Shown here: positions 51,401 to 64,000 of the stretch, one piece after another
How the letters are laid out: every line of letters begins with the position of its first letter
Numbering within the stretch: position 1 is the stretch's first letter
NCBI GenBank assembly: GCA_017562135.1
Contig: QEYB01001654.1
Location: 310,001 to 374,000, forward strand
DNA from: Dipylidium caninum
Taxonomy: Eukaryota > Platyhelminthes > Cestoda > Cyclophyllidea > Dipylidiidae
Direction of reading: 5' to 3'
DNA length: 64,000 bases
Program-made: the position numbers and the translations under genes
The notes under the pieces: model-generated
What the model saw: only the letters and a program-made list of their open reading frames with translations
Database searches by the model: none
Told to the model about the DNA's origin: nothing

Positions 51401-54400
51401 AAACACCTTGCTCTCCCCAGAATGAACTTTTCCGTCTTAGCTCTTGCCAAATGGTCATAGGAAGACTATTGCCTTCTTCTCCAAGATTGTCATCCTTCAT
51501 GTTGTGTTCCAGAATTTGCTTTAGTGGCAGGAGTGACCACCTTCACTGCGCTTTCATCTGTACAGTCAACAAATCACACGCAAAAGTTGAGGCATTTTTC
51601 TGGGTGTACTCTATCTTGCAGTAAATTAGTGCGTTTTTTCTTAAAAGTGGGGGCCCATTTATGCAACGAGACATGACTTGCGGTTTTGGAATTTTGGTGG
51701 ATTCTTATGTGGGAAAACATGATACCCTGTCAATCAAGTTAACCTTCTTCACTAAGTCCATTTCCTGTTGGGTAGGAGGGCCTTCAATCACCACTGTTCA
51801 TGAAATTTGCAAAAAAATTGTTCATTGTGGCAGAAATATCGCCAACACCAGACAATCGAGTGATAACAGTAACATCTGAACGACATTCAATTGAAACCCT
51901 GCTAGTCAGTAGACTCCAGTCGACTAAATGCTTTTAGTTTCCATTACCTCTTTCCATGAATTAAACAAATCCTCCAAGTAACAGGTCTGATAGTGTTTAC
52001 CCCCTAACTGGAGAACTAAAAGTGCACCGTTAATTTGGCCATCAACAGATCGGAGTCTTCTCAAATGCTAACATGTGATTCGTATAGTCGCTTTCCTATG
52101 GATGTATATTGCAACCAATGTTATAAACAGTAGCCATTAAATCAGGACGAATGTCGTTGCGAAACCATAAAACTGGCGGAAAAATCTTTCTCCACACCAT
52201 AGGTCACCCCGGGTTGACCTGGGGCACCTTGACCAGGAGCTGGGAGCTACTTAGAGATGGTGGATTTCACTCAAATTTTTCCCATATTTCACAATAATTG
52301 CCAAATGTGTCACATCCAGTCGCCACGACCTTACTGGAGTGTGCCGGAAATGACGGAACCTCTCGTATACTGGACAACAAATATGCTGAGTGGCAAACTG
52401 TGCAAAACGTATCCACGTTCTAAGACTCGCCGATATAGTAATGGTTTATTTAACTTTTGACAGAACGATTAATTCCGCAAGCGAAAGTCTTAAAGAGATT
52501 TTATGGAAGACTGCTTCCTGCTCCTTCTTCTGCTCCTTCTTGTGTTCTCTATTCATTCTTCCATTAATTTCACTTGAGCTAAAAAGTCGCCATGACAAAA
52601 CTCTCCACAGACCAGCTTAGAGTATTTAATGTTTTTAAATGAACCTCTCACTTCACCGTTCTTCGGCAAAAAAGTAGGTATAGTAGGTTTCATTTCGCAA
52701 TTCTCTGTTTTTAAACCCAATTCTAACATGATGGTCACTAGGGTAGGTGAAAAAATGAGGTTTCCAATCAGTAATGCGTAGCTATTATTTTGGGTCTTTC
52801 AAATTTCGACAGTGTACTTCCAAAGTTCTACTAAACTCCAAATAATCCCCATGGTTTCGTTTCCACTTCCATCCTAAATCTCCCTTCCAAGTCACCTTCT
52901 ATTTGAAAATCCCCAAACAAGGCGGCTTCCACACTCTAGGAAGTTCATCAGTTTCTACACCAACCAAGGATTGATAAGAAGTAAACACAATCTAGACCTT
53001 TATATTAATGTTGAATGTATTTTCTGAGCAGAAGTAAACGCGAACAATGTTGTAGGTTGGTCAGCAAGTCGACGTAAGATTGGAGAAACTCCATAATACA
53101 CAAACATGCAAGGCAGGCTACAATGCCATGTGAAGTGGAGTCATCCGTTACTTAAGTTAAGTCGAAGTATTTTTTTTAAAGTAAAGTATAGATAACTCAT
53201 AGATGTTTTTCCATCGTCTGCCGAGGGTTGTACATCATTCAATCAGGGGAGAAATGGAATGCAGGCATCCCTGGTGACATTTGATTATTAATAAGTGGGA
53301 GCCACTAATGGTAGATGAGCACAAAACTTTTTGACAGATGCTTTTGCCAGCCATGGCGCAGGGTAGCCTGAGAACCGATGGGAAAATGCGGAAAGTGAGT
53401 GAAGTTTCTTCTGGGACTGCGCAAAAAACGTTTCTCAATCCAGGCTAACGTTAAATTCCACCTTTTCAAACGGATCACTCCACGGACCCAATTGTTTTTC
53501 TTCTGCCCATAGGTAGAAGGGCTGACTTCTTGAGACGTTTTGATTACCAGTTGTCTCTACCGTTACTGGAGGTTACAATTTAGGTGGTTCTAAAAAGCCG
53601 CGACTGTCCTATCGTAATACGACGCCAGTTTAGGTGTGTTTTGAGGAAATTAAGTTAACTACTTATACTTTCAACATCTCGCGTCTCGATTATATACGCC
53701 GGCGTAAAGAACAACTGGTTCCCTCAGTCGGTAGACATGGACAAGCAACAAATAACCTAATTTAGGATCTTGCTAACGTCCAAAAGCCTCCGATTTTTGC
53801 TTTTGCGTATAACGTAGCTGGCACACAATGAATATAATTTCCTTATAGATAACCTAACAGCCTAGTGGACGAAGTGTAGACGAATAAACCGCAGCCCAGT
53901 TTCCCGTCAAATGATGAATTCTCTATTAAACTATCTCCCTTCATAATGGGCGAAGGTTAAGAAGAATGAATTCTGACATTTTAATTGGGCGGTGATGCCA
54001 AATTTAATAATAGAGACATACATTCAGAGGACCTACATTAGCAGTAATGGAAAAAGCAGTAAATTTCAGGGTGACAAGCATACTTAGTGTAATTTTTAGG
54101 AAAAACTAAAACAAACTTACTTAGCCCTCATTTTACATTAGCAAAATAATTAAGAAATTTAGGCATGTGAAAGCGATGATATGGGGAAAATAAATTATCA
54201 ACCACGTTTAATGATTCTATAATCATGTTAGATAGTTTACTTCCACTTTCTCTTTCTCATATAGGTTCGTGAAACTTTACAATTTTTATGGCTTTAGGTG
54301 GGAACAAACTTTGCATTAGGCCCTAATCAACTTCCTGGCTTTGGTGGGCCTTTTAGCTCCAACTATACGACAATAACACAGAGCTATAAGGTGAGTGAGA

Positions 54401-57400
54401 AGCCTATATCAGTAGTGGTGGAAATTGAGTCTATTAAAAGTAGAGAGAAGTCACTTTCTATTGTAATAATTATTAAGACTGAGTGCTAGTCTAGCAGGCT
54501 ATTTACTCTGAACGGCCTTGAGTGAGGGGATCAATGGAACCTACCTGAGTAACATCTTACTTCGTCATCCACACATTTACCAGGTTGGATACAATGTTTA
54601 AGCATAAATGAGTGTCGATTGACACCAAAAGAAAAACATCGTTTGTGTAGCCAACTGGCTAATCAGTAACCCATCTCAAGCGCCCATCACTTCTGCCAGA
54701 TGTCAATTTTATGCGCTCAGCTTGCCCTCGACACTATTTTCTAAGACCGCTACAAATCCTACATTTTCGCCTATCTCTTATCCAGGTACAAGGAGGTCTA
54801 GAAGGATGGAATTTAGCAAAGGGGCCTCAAGCGCAAATGTTTAGCTTCAGTTTGTGCACAATTAGCGGTGTAACTGAGGGGACGTCTTTTCACTCGAAAT
54901 GACAAACTCTTTAAGGGGGACGGTTTACCACCAGCGAAAAGATGACCAGATACACAATAAGCATTGTGCATATTGGCAACGGATTCTCCACTGCCATATT
55001 GAGTTATACGTTCTGAAATGACACTTTCCTTTCCCAAGTTTCTTCATATCACCTTCGGGGGGGGTTCAACTTCTACTTTTTATAGCAAGCTCGAATTAAA
55101 CAAATGTTTGTCCCTTCTAACTCCATTTGAAACAGTTAGAGGGCTGCTCTACCAGGTAACATGATTGCGGGAAGATTAAAGTAGTAGTAGAGGTAAATTA
55201 ATACTTGTCCTTAAAGTTTCCCAAATTGCATAAAAAATGGCCACACCAGCATGGAACGAAATGTTTTGCTTGTTCAGTTCCCCCTTTTAATGGCGTGCAT
55301 GTATTGCATCAAAGGAATGCCGTTGTACACAAAACTGATTTACAAGTTTTTTCCGTTGCCTAAATTCCTAGACATGTCCACTTACCTGTTTATGCATTAG
55401 GAACAGTGAGAGTAGACCGGAGGGAAAGCAAATGTCATCAAGGAATCTTTGAGTTTTTGGATCTATTGGCAAATTAACACTTCAGGCGTAATGATGAGAT
55501 AAAACCTCAAATGTACTTGTTAGTTGCAATTCATAGCGGAATATTTTCAACAGCATGGGCACGGAGTAAGGTATTCGACTTCACTTACGTGACTTGGGTC
55601 CAGAATACGATTTCATGCTCAGTCAGTTAGTGAGGATATTCACTATGGCACCATCCTTCCACACTCACCACCTATACAGTCGTAAATAGATCATCGTAAA
55701 TTGTTTCACGGTCTCCGAAAGGCACCACATTTTTACGGAGGTTCGCTCCTCTTACTAACACATTTACCTTATCTCCTCATAAAGAGTAAGAGAAACTCTC
55801 ACGAAAGTTGTCATTTCATAGTTTAACTTCTCCTTACACTGTCATTCGAGGCCACTGAACACAGTTGGATTTAATCCACACCGAAGAATCTCTTTAGGTA
55901 ACACTGGTACGTACACGATTTATCTCGTAATAATCCATTTATTGTCAGGGTGATAGATAGATGCACGGCCGGATGACAGGCAGAAAGGAAGACTACTTGA
56001 CAGGTAGCTATCACTTACCGCATTTGTCTCGTACGTCTTTTGGGATACGTTTATTACATCTGAGGCAGACATGTCGGCATTCACTCCGCATAGACACATT
56101 TAATTTACTATACGGAGTTCCAAATAATGAGGATCCAGAGAGAATCTTTAAATCTTCATGTGTACGTGTAGACCTGCTGTCCTGACACTACTAAACAAGG
56201 ACGTTCACAGAGTAACTCCAAATACTCATATGTTTGAGAATATTTCACGGGGTTTTCAATCGGCATGATATCAAGAATGAGAACACCTAGTATTGTTATT
56301 GCCACGGATTGACTCCGAAGTTACAGAAGAAGAGTCAATGTATCTGTTCTTTCAAGAGGATTGCTTCTCCTTCACGCCTCCCAGCGCATTCCACATTCCA
56401 TCCTGACAAGACTGGAAGCCTTTGGCAAATGAAGATGCCGCCAATGAACACGATTATACACGAATAATAGCGTATTTAGAAGGTCCTCTTTTAATATGTT
56501 AGAAGCGGGAAGAAATACCTACTATAGTGCCTAGAATTCATTTTAGAAAATGGTGCTTCCCTCTGATCGACACTAAGGTTTTCGCAGAATACAAAATTCT
56601 TTAGTTTGATAGAGGCGGGATAAAGAGAATCTTACAGTGGAATTGTTTGCCAGTTGGTCAGAGATGCTGAAGTTAAAATTTAACTAATTGCTACAGTATT
56701 TGCGTCAAGTAAATGTTGACTTGGTACTTTTCTCTTTGTCTCTGTGAGGATTTTGGCATTGAGAGGCTTGACAAATTCGCTGTCATCAGAAGATGACAAA
56801 GAAAATGTGCAAAATTTCCTCGTCTCGCTTTCCAAATTTATGTGACTGACTGATCCCACTGACGACGGGCCACGGGGTCAACCAGAGTTCACAAATAAAA
56901 TAAATAAAGACCATGCCTCATCGCTCGGTTTAAGAAGTTACGTTTAGGAGATTAGAGCGAAGGAGAACTGACAATTTTAGAAGTGGGAAAAAAGTGGTGA
57001 CAACCTGAGTGCAAACGCGTCTTTAGACAGATGAATGCAGAATTGCTACGTAGATTGACTTTCAAACTCCTTTTTTGTGCTATTATAAGAGATTTCTCCA
57101 TTCTCTCGAACTAATACACAATCACCGGCTATTTTAAAGGCTGCATTATTGGTGACGGGAAGTGGTTGAAAATGAGTGATGAATGATCATGACCAAGTTT
57201 GCTGAGTATGAAACCACATGTTGAAGGAAGAAATTAAAGGTCTGGACATTCGTTATGCAGTGCTCGGAACAGTTACGTTTGTCAAAAACTTCTCCATTTA
57301 CACGTTAAAACTACAATAACTAATGGAGGATGTTCCCCCAACGAATGTGAGCCTAGCATCCCGTTCTCCTGATCTTCTACAAGCCAAGTGTTGTCGCAAC

Positions 57401-60400
57401 GAGCGATTGACACTTGCAGAACGATGGGCGACATATCACCGCCCAAAGGTTGTCTTCGTCAGTAAGACAAGGCGTCTACTGTCCAAAGTTAACGGAGGAT
57501 GACAAGTAAGAAATTTCGCGAAATCTTCACTACTTTTGTCAAACAATCTCAGCAGTGTGAATTTAAGGGAAATTCGTAAAATACTATGATGCCTCCATAT
57601 CAGTTGCAGGAATAAGCAGAAATTGATATTATTTTGATAGAGCCAAAGGGATAAAGTCTGTCTGTTTTAGTCCTCTTAGAAAAATCCCAAATAAAGTTTC
57701 ATGAATGACTAATTTTCCTCATTTGAAAAAGAATTACATTTGTGTATGCTTTATATGAGCCTCGTCGGAAATGGAGAAACTACTCCATCAGTGTGAACAC
57801 ACGACATACGCGTGGTAGACTGCGCTTCTCTGACGCCCCATGGCTTAGAGTGTCCAACGAAAGGGATCGACAAGCCATTTCCCAACTACATTTTCGTATT
57901 TAGGTTTGCTTGCCAAAATTGCCGGTGTGGCGACGCGTTTGAAATAAGTTAGTGCACTTTGAAGCAAACCAAATACAGCGAATTGTCGAGTTGAACAATC
58001 ATGTCATAGGACCTATGCTGTCTTAGTATTTACCAAAAAAGGTACACAACTCCCCGGGATGTTGGTAAAACCCGTGTGTCACTTAAGCAGGCGGCAACTG
58101 GCAACTTGTGGTTCTTCTCAATCACGGCGCCGATAAACCAGACTGCTCAGGAAGAGATGCACAAATCTGTAAGAAATGTGATCAGGCGAATATTTTTGAC
58201 CAGTCTCTTCTCATGAGAATAACCAAGCCTATGGAAGTAATAATTCATTCAATGAAACGATGCACACACTTATGGTTTTTGGCCTCCGTAAAATGATGTC
58301 GATGTAAAAGCAATTTATCGCATTCCTTATTCCGTGTGCGACAAATTCATAATACCCACAAAATACTACTGCCTAGTTAAGGCATAAATAAATGGCAGAG
58401 CTTTGTCACATTACTATAGTGATAACCCCTTAGAAGAAGGTTAATGTAGAAATTGCACACCTACACACGTATACATATATACGAACCCTTACACCTCGTG
58501 TAAGTATAATGCACATATGGAGCAGTTGAAAAATATTTCCTCCCAACTAGCGTACCAAGCAAAAAGGATAGAACCATTAATTAATACTTCGCACGTCACA
58601 GGGCCAGACACTGAGGGAACCGTTGGGAATGTGAATGGTGACGGACAGCGTCGGCGAATATTTGCTTATACCTTCGCGGTGTACTTGAAAGATGGGTTAA
58701 AAAGAGCGGGAGTGGGGCTCAGGCGTGGATTGGTGTTAAAAATTCGCGACAACTTCGTATATACCCATATTTAATTGGCAACTAAGTGAAAGGAACCAAT
58801 CTATTTCATTGCGGCTACCTCTCAGACCATGTGATCGTCTGTTGCCTTCTATTCCTCTTCGGCAAGACTCTTTTCCATTTGGTGGACCCAACATAGCTTA
58901 GAGGGGAGGCTCGAGAATATAAACATTAAAAGTCCGACTTCGCGTAGTTCCACAAATCCGGCACTTCTAAAGAAACCTCGTAGCTCGCATTCAACTTATC
59001 ATCGTTTAACTGGCATTGCCATGGCAACCGGCAGTGTTTAAAAACCTAACTTATTCCTCTTCCCTTACCAGTTTCCTCCCCGGCCCAATGATACACTCGA
59101 CTTTTGAGCAAAATTGGGAAAAATTTGGCATGCCAGAATAACACCACATGCTATCTATTTCTCTCCCCCTCTATCCCTCTCTCTCCGGCTTGCCCCGTTA
59201 CCTAGACCGCTATTTCGGTCTTGAGAAAAGGCACTTTGTTAACGCATCACTAAAAAACGTCGCGCCAATTGTGTGCAAATAGTTTTGCAGTGCAGAAGAC
59301 AGTCGAGTCCATGCATCATACGATCTCGAGGGGTGTAACTGCATATATCAACTAGACACATTATTGTACACAAGCCTTTAGGGTTTAAAGGGCACATACG
59401 AGGCAGTAAGCCTTTGGAAAGACGTAGTTTAAGCGTGTGACAGCAGCTAGTTGGGTGAAGGCGCACTTGGAGAGTGAGTTCACACAAAGTGACTGTAGGG
59501 AGCGTGACAGATGGCACGAAGCAACAAAAGGACAGTAGATGGCACACTGTCACAGTAGTTGTCTTACCGGATGCGAAGGTAAGCACCGTTCAAATTTGGT
59601 GCCGTAAGAACGCGTCAGTGTGCAACAACATGTTTTATAAAATACTACTTTCCCTTGAATGCGGAAGGCAGTTTCCAAACCGACAATGTGGCTTTGTAAG
59701 TGATCAAACGTTACATGGCTACATTATCACATTGTTGGTCGTTGCAGTAGAATGTTGAACTTTTTACACCGAGCTGTGTACAACACCGTTGCGGAACGCC
59801 AGCGCAAACCGGTGCACCAGCAAAACACCTCGGTGAAGGTGGGCAGAGGTTGCAACATTGTCACGTAGGGGCAGCGCTGTGGTCTCGTGCCCTCGATGAC
59901 TCTTTAACACTCGGTTGCACACAATAACACACTACATAAAAATGCCTCTCCTTGAAGGTACAAGAAAGTCATCTGCCGATGGGGCTATTGTTATCTGGGA
60001 GAAAAAATCTAAAATTTCACACAACCTATTGTGCTGGATGAAGATTGACACGCGATAAGGGGAGGGAGAACATTTCACTCGTGCACAATTCCTCACACCT
60101 TCCATCAAGTCTAACCTTGGGGGATAAAAACAGACACTTTGTCAGTTTAAACTAGATTTTGCCCGATTACCGAAACGAAGAACCAATCGTTCTCCCGTTT
60201 ATGCAATTTAAGGAAGGTAGATGAAAGATCTGATAAGTCGACGTGGAGAGAACTCAAGCCAACAAGCGAAACTTTACTCGCATTCTTGTTTTGCAGTCTA
60301 TGGTACATGTTTTATATCAAGATTAGAGGGTATCAGCAATCAGTTTTGAGGTAATGTACAGGTGGAAGCAGTGTCCCAGCGGGATACATGCTTGTAAGGG

Positions 60401-61480
60401 GAGAAGTGTTAAATATCACAAAGTCAGCCATTGACCAACTGTTGCTCTTCGAACCTCACCGTACACGTATGATTGTCAGTTCGAAAGCCCACCAGGTGTA
60501 TGCTAAGCAACAAGAATAAAGAAAAATGATCCAAGTCCAGTGCTCGCGTGCACGACCCACATCTCCAGTTCCCATGACACCAAAGTCTTGGCAAGTCTTG
60601 ACCGAACAAGCATCATGATTACAACCAGGACACCTCAACTCATCTGCCTACCCCGAAGTGTCAGGTAAGGTTGTAGTGGGGGCTGGTAACATAGAGATTA
60701 TCAATAAAATTCATGAATTGGCAACCAATTTAAAGAGTATGAAAACACGATGGGGTTTTGTTTCCAGCTCTCATCCACCCATAATTCCAAATATCTGTCA
60801 CCACCTTCTGAAATTAATAACCGTCTCCAGAACGTTATTTATATTCCACCAGTTTGTAGACGCCTGTAGATGGATAAGTACATTCGCCTTGATAATCGTC
60901 CTATTTGTTGCTAAAACTACCTAATCTACTTCGTCTTGATAGGCCAAGGAAACAAATGCGACAATTATTTACATTGTCCTCACCTACGATCATCAATGCC
61001 GCGTTAATCTATTCACCGTGAAAAATGGCTTTCCTCGGGATAGATTGGGACACAACTTCTGGGTATGGGATTAGGCGACATAAGCGGAGATAGTCATCAT
61101 ATTAATGTCCTTACATCTGCTTGATTTTGGCGAGGATCTCGCAGCCCATAGGAGCCCCCGTAAATGATGGAACTGACTGGTGTGCCAGAGAGGTATTCTA
61201 AAAAGGAAGAGGGACAGAGAGTGAGAGGTAGACCCAGGAACAGGCGAGAGCCAAGCCGTTGGACCACGTATCGGGTCTCTGGAGCATTTCAGGCTGTATG
61301 AATAATTTAAGGGTTTAAAGAGAGTGCAGTGGAGGGGGCCTAAGCAAGCTCACATTCCTCCACTCCACTCCTATCCTCTCCACTCTTCTCCCAGTGGAAT
61401 TTGTTGGATGCGTGGTCATTTCGCACGAATGACTTATTAATCACCACCCAGCAATTTTTGTTTCATGGTAAAAAAACGAA
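48438..61480. other. Gene-poor block, second part
   Basis: About 13 kb without any open frame that resembles a known family on either strand. No reverse transcriptase, integrase or transposase fragments, no tRNA B-box with a matching A-box, and no long tandem repeat were noticed. It contains the palindromic X-box-like site at 59015 and a CT-rich tract at 59155-59190, which may indicate an unrecognised promoter. Confidence 0.45.
59015..59029. promoter_or_regulatory. Palindromic RFX X-box-like site
   Basis: ATTGCCATGGCAACC contains the perfect 12-bp palindrome TTGCCATGGCAA, matching the X-box bound by RFX factors (GTTRCC..GGYAAC). No gene start was found next to it, so its target is unknown. 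Confidence 0.35.
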
Positions 61481-61486
61481 TTTATT
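61481..61486 (-). other. Polyadenylation signal of the DDR gene
   Basis: AATAAA on the minus strand, 5 nt after the stop codon of the last DDR exon read here. If used, the 3' UTR would be only about 20-30 nt. Confidence 0.45.
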
Positions 61487-61490
61487 AATG

Positions 61491-63952
61491 TTAATCGCGT
61501 CTGTAAACACTAAAATGCCCCACAACTAAGCAATTCACTTTGATGTAGTCATATTGATGAGGTGACGGAAAGAGATGATTGGAGTAATTAGACTTGCCAC
61601 TTAATTCAGGTGTTTCTTGTGGTAATGCGTGATGTTCCCCGGACATTGGTTGCTGTTGGCCATAGAAATGACCGATGGAAGCCGGATCCATAGCGCCAGC
61701 AACCCATATGGGGGTTGAATATACGACCCCGTTCAACGGTATTGAATATCGATAAAGGGTGTTCAAATCATTATTCCCGCTGCTATTTAATTCGCGATGT
61801 TGTATATAGTCTTTTTCCCTGCTAAACAGGGTAGCTGGCCACTGTGGTGCGTGGTCTGCCACGGAGTGAGGTTGTGTTGGGGTAGGAGGAAGTGGAAGCG
61901 ATGGTGGAGGTGGAATGCGTAACAGTTGGCTGGGACGTGGTGTTCCATTGACATACGGGTCGCTTTCAGACACCGTAGTGTACACGGCGCTGGATTCCGG
62001 TGTCAGGGCACTACTGACGGACTGAAAGAAGGAGATGAGAGGCGCTCGAGGCTCGTTATCACCGCCACTATTTGCCGCCTGATCTTGTGCTGATGGCTGG
62101 AATAAAAAAAATAGAATTGGGAACCGCGGAGACATTTACTTATTTTCTCTACGATAAACGTACTTTACTAGGTTGATTTGATTGGATCTGAGTTCTCATG
62201 TAATTAGGAAGCATAAGGGAGTTGGGCATACCCATCGTAGGTTGTTGAAGCAGAAACTGAGGCATTACCGAGGTGCTGGAAGGGATGTAGGCAGTATTTT
62301 CATTATTCAGATACATTGGGACTTGAACGGCATTTGAATTGTAGAATTCCCACTTTTGATCTGCCTCCGCACTTATCGAAACCGGTGGCTGAGCTGCTGC
62401 CTTAATCTGGGGCATGGTGAAAGGATGTTGAAAAGAGTGATTGAGTTGGTCCATCTTGTGTTTCGACAGAACGGCTCGTCGACGCCAATGCACGAAGAGT
62501 ACGAGAACGAGGACTATCAAAACAGTCGCTAGACAGCCCAGTCCGACAACTAGTGCGTAGGTGTGCGGTTGCATTGTCGTTAAATCATAGTGAGAACTCG
62601 ATACTCCAAGACTGGATTTGCGACTGTAGGGCAGGAGTGAGGTTGTGGACGCCTCGAAGGGGTCTAAACGCGAAAACAGGAATGAGAGCGATGCATTAAT
62701 TAATTATGGACCATAATAAGAGTGAAAAATGCGATTCGATTGGTAATTAAACAGTAAATATTTAATGCTTCAACTACGCAGATGAAGGCACTTAGGTGGT
62801 GATTGGAAGGAAAGATAACGAGGAAAAAGACCACTTTCTCTTCACTCTACCTTTCAGCCAAGTGGTATAAACTAATTCGGACTTCGACAACCCACTGCTT
62901 AAGTTCCCGTTTTCTTTCCAAACAAACTATTCTTATGCCTAGTCGTTTTCTATTCGCAAAATACAAATGCACGCACAATATCTGAGGAGCGGTTGTGCTT
63001 TTCTTTATCACCTCACGACGTACAATTTACTTACTCTTCAGTCCCTTTTTAGTACAATTTACTTACTCTTCAGTCCCTTTTTAGTAAAATGAACAAGCAT
63101 AGGATTAATCGCCGCAAGAAGAATTGAGGAGAAAATCTATCAAGGGAAATTTTCAGATGTCAACCGAACAGCACTATTTACGTTTCAATTTCCGCCCAAG
63201 TGCCCCAGGTAATTCCACTGGCTTGACACCCGGACTATTTTCGATTGGTTGAACTTGAGCTATGTTTTTTTTCACCATTTGACAAGAATAATTGATTTTG
63301 ATGTCTGCTCCGGTAGTAGTGCATTTAATTTTTGTGAGTGTGGTGGGAGAATTTAACCACTTGTATGTCAAAACAAAATAGGGTGGTGTAAACAAACCTT
63401 TGTCAAGAATCAATCCAGGCGGAAGTTGTGCACGAACTGAGTAGCATAAAGTAAAAAAAATAGGAAATTAGAAGAGAACTCATTTCGAAGCGGAGGTTGT
63501 AAAAGTGAATATAAGAATTACCGTTGACAAATGTAACCTCGCTCAAGGCAATCCAACTTCCGGCGTAGTAAATGCGCAGTTCCACAAACAATGCTAAACT
63601 GTTGTAGTATTTACTTGAAACGGTGGTATTGGACAAGTCCAAGGGAGACCCCAAGAGGTTTATGTGAACCCATTCCGTCTTGGGAGGGAGAGTTTCAAGA
63701 ATGGGCAGCTGATGGACGGCTGTTAAGGTGGTGGCGGGATCAGTAGAACTGGCACGTGGGAACTTCCGACTCAGACGTACTTCAATTAATCGAGGACGGC
63801 AAACCTCGGCACCAACTTTGTTGGCGAGTAGAATATCGACACGACTGAAATTGTAAATCCCATCAAACCGAAAGACAATTCGTTCGTATTCTGTGGTACC
63901 TGAGGTGTCGTCGGAACGCTTCCATCCGACAAAATCGTTCGATGCTAGAGGA
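61491..63952 (-). CDS. DDR: Discoidin domain receptor-like protein, 5' partial, kinase not found
   Basis: Type I membrane protein of the collagen-receptor family. Exons on the minus strand: 63952-63522, 63436-63398, 62663-62164, 62096-61491; all phases agree. Exon 63952-63522 is the DS-like domain (NDFVGWKR, YERIVFRFDGIYNFSRVDIL, WIALSEVTFVNG), matching DDR1/2 after their discoidin domain. The next exon is a 39-nt mini-exon, followed by a Ser/Thr-rich stalk and one transmembrane helix (YALVVGLGCLATVLIVLVLVLF) with the stop-transfer HWRRR. About 345 cytosolic residues follow, with DDR-like LSKHK, proline-rich LRIPPPPSLPLPP and several tyrosines (DPYVNG, EKDYIQ, YDYIKV). The frame then ends at YRRD-stop without a kinase. 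The N-terminal discoidin domain and signal peptide lie beyond the window. A weak donor after DYIK (GTGAAT) could lead to kinase exons, but none was recognised below 61491. Confidence 0.85.
63021..63084. repeat. Tandem 32-bp duplication in a DDR intron
   Basis: Two adjacent identical 32-bp copies (63021-63052 and 63053-63084), beginning TACAATTTACTTACTCTTCA and ending TTTTTAG. It lies in the 734-bp intron between the mini-exon and the transmembrane exon. Confidence 0.9.
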
Positions 63953-64000
63953 CTGCAGTAACAAGTCATTAATGTATGCTTCATAATTAAAAGAAACTAT

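Noticed and set aside
60456..60638. Minus-strand peptide with CQDFGVMGTGDVG, first taken as a kinase DFG loop
   Set aside because: No catalytic-loop or APE-type sequence before or after it, wrong context after DFG, and no matching splice sites; DFG alone is expected by chance.
43760..61490. Retroelement, DNA transposon, tRNA or CRISPR content in the gene-poor block
   Set aside because: No protein fragments of these elements, no regular spaced repeats and no convincing tRNA boxes were seen on either strand.

Overview
This window is animal nuclear DNA. It carries six multi-exon genes plus a two-exon actin gene, all with metazoan protein families and spliceosomal GT-AG introns. Many introns are very short (29, 34, 37, 42, 50-80 bp) and lie beside a few of 0.6-3.7 kb. 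That pattern, the strongly diverged but complete metazoan proteins and the absence of any recognisable transposon fit a parasitic flatworm, most likely a tapeworm. The species is an inference; nothing in the window names it.

Layout. 1-8519 (+): 3' two thirds or more of the cohesin loader Nipped-B/SCC2 (NIPBL), 19 exons, 5' end outside the window. 9597-11516 (-): a 255-residue N-BAR protein of the endophilin-B type without an SH3 domain. 13080-14243 (+): NUBP1, the cytosolic Fe-S scaffold ATPase. 14438-18991 (-): a beta-type cyclic-nucleotide-gated channel, N-terminus unresolved. 20627-21849 (+): a 376-residue actin with a clear CCAAT/CArG/TATA promoter. 24620-43759 (+): agrin, with a secreted N-terminal TIMP/NtA-like domain, nine follistatin/Kazal modules, two laminin-EGF modules and three laminin-G domains with EGF modules between, but no SEA domain seen. 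43760-61490: a 17.7 kb stretch in which I can support no gene. 61491-64000 (-): the DS-like, transmembrane and cytosolic juxtamembrane part of a discoidin domain receptor; its N-terminus lies outside the window and no kinase exon was found.

Gene orientation alternates. The NIPBL and N-BAR genes converge, N-BAR and NUBP1 are head to head, NUBP1 and the channel converge with only 194 bp between stop codons, the channel and actin are head to head, and agrin and DDR converge across the gene-poor block. The genes do not form one pathway. Agrin and DDR are both matrix proteins (a secreted proteoglycan-type organiser and a collagen-receptor family member), but their adjacency proves no functional link.

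The points most worth checking are: the apparent loss of the DDR kinase, with a polyadenylation signal 5 nt after the stop; a one-base frameshift inside the ninth Kazal module of agrin; the unusual pore signature of the CNG channel; the SH3-less endophilin with a 29-bp intron; and two exon junctions whose phases do not match (channel pore, agrin LG1), which may mark assembly indels or missed splice sites.
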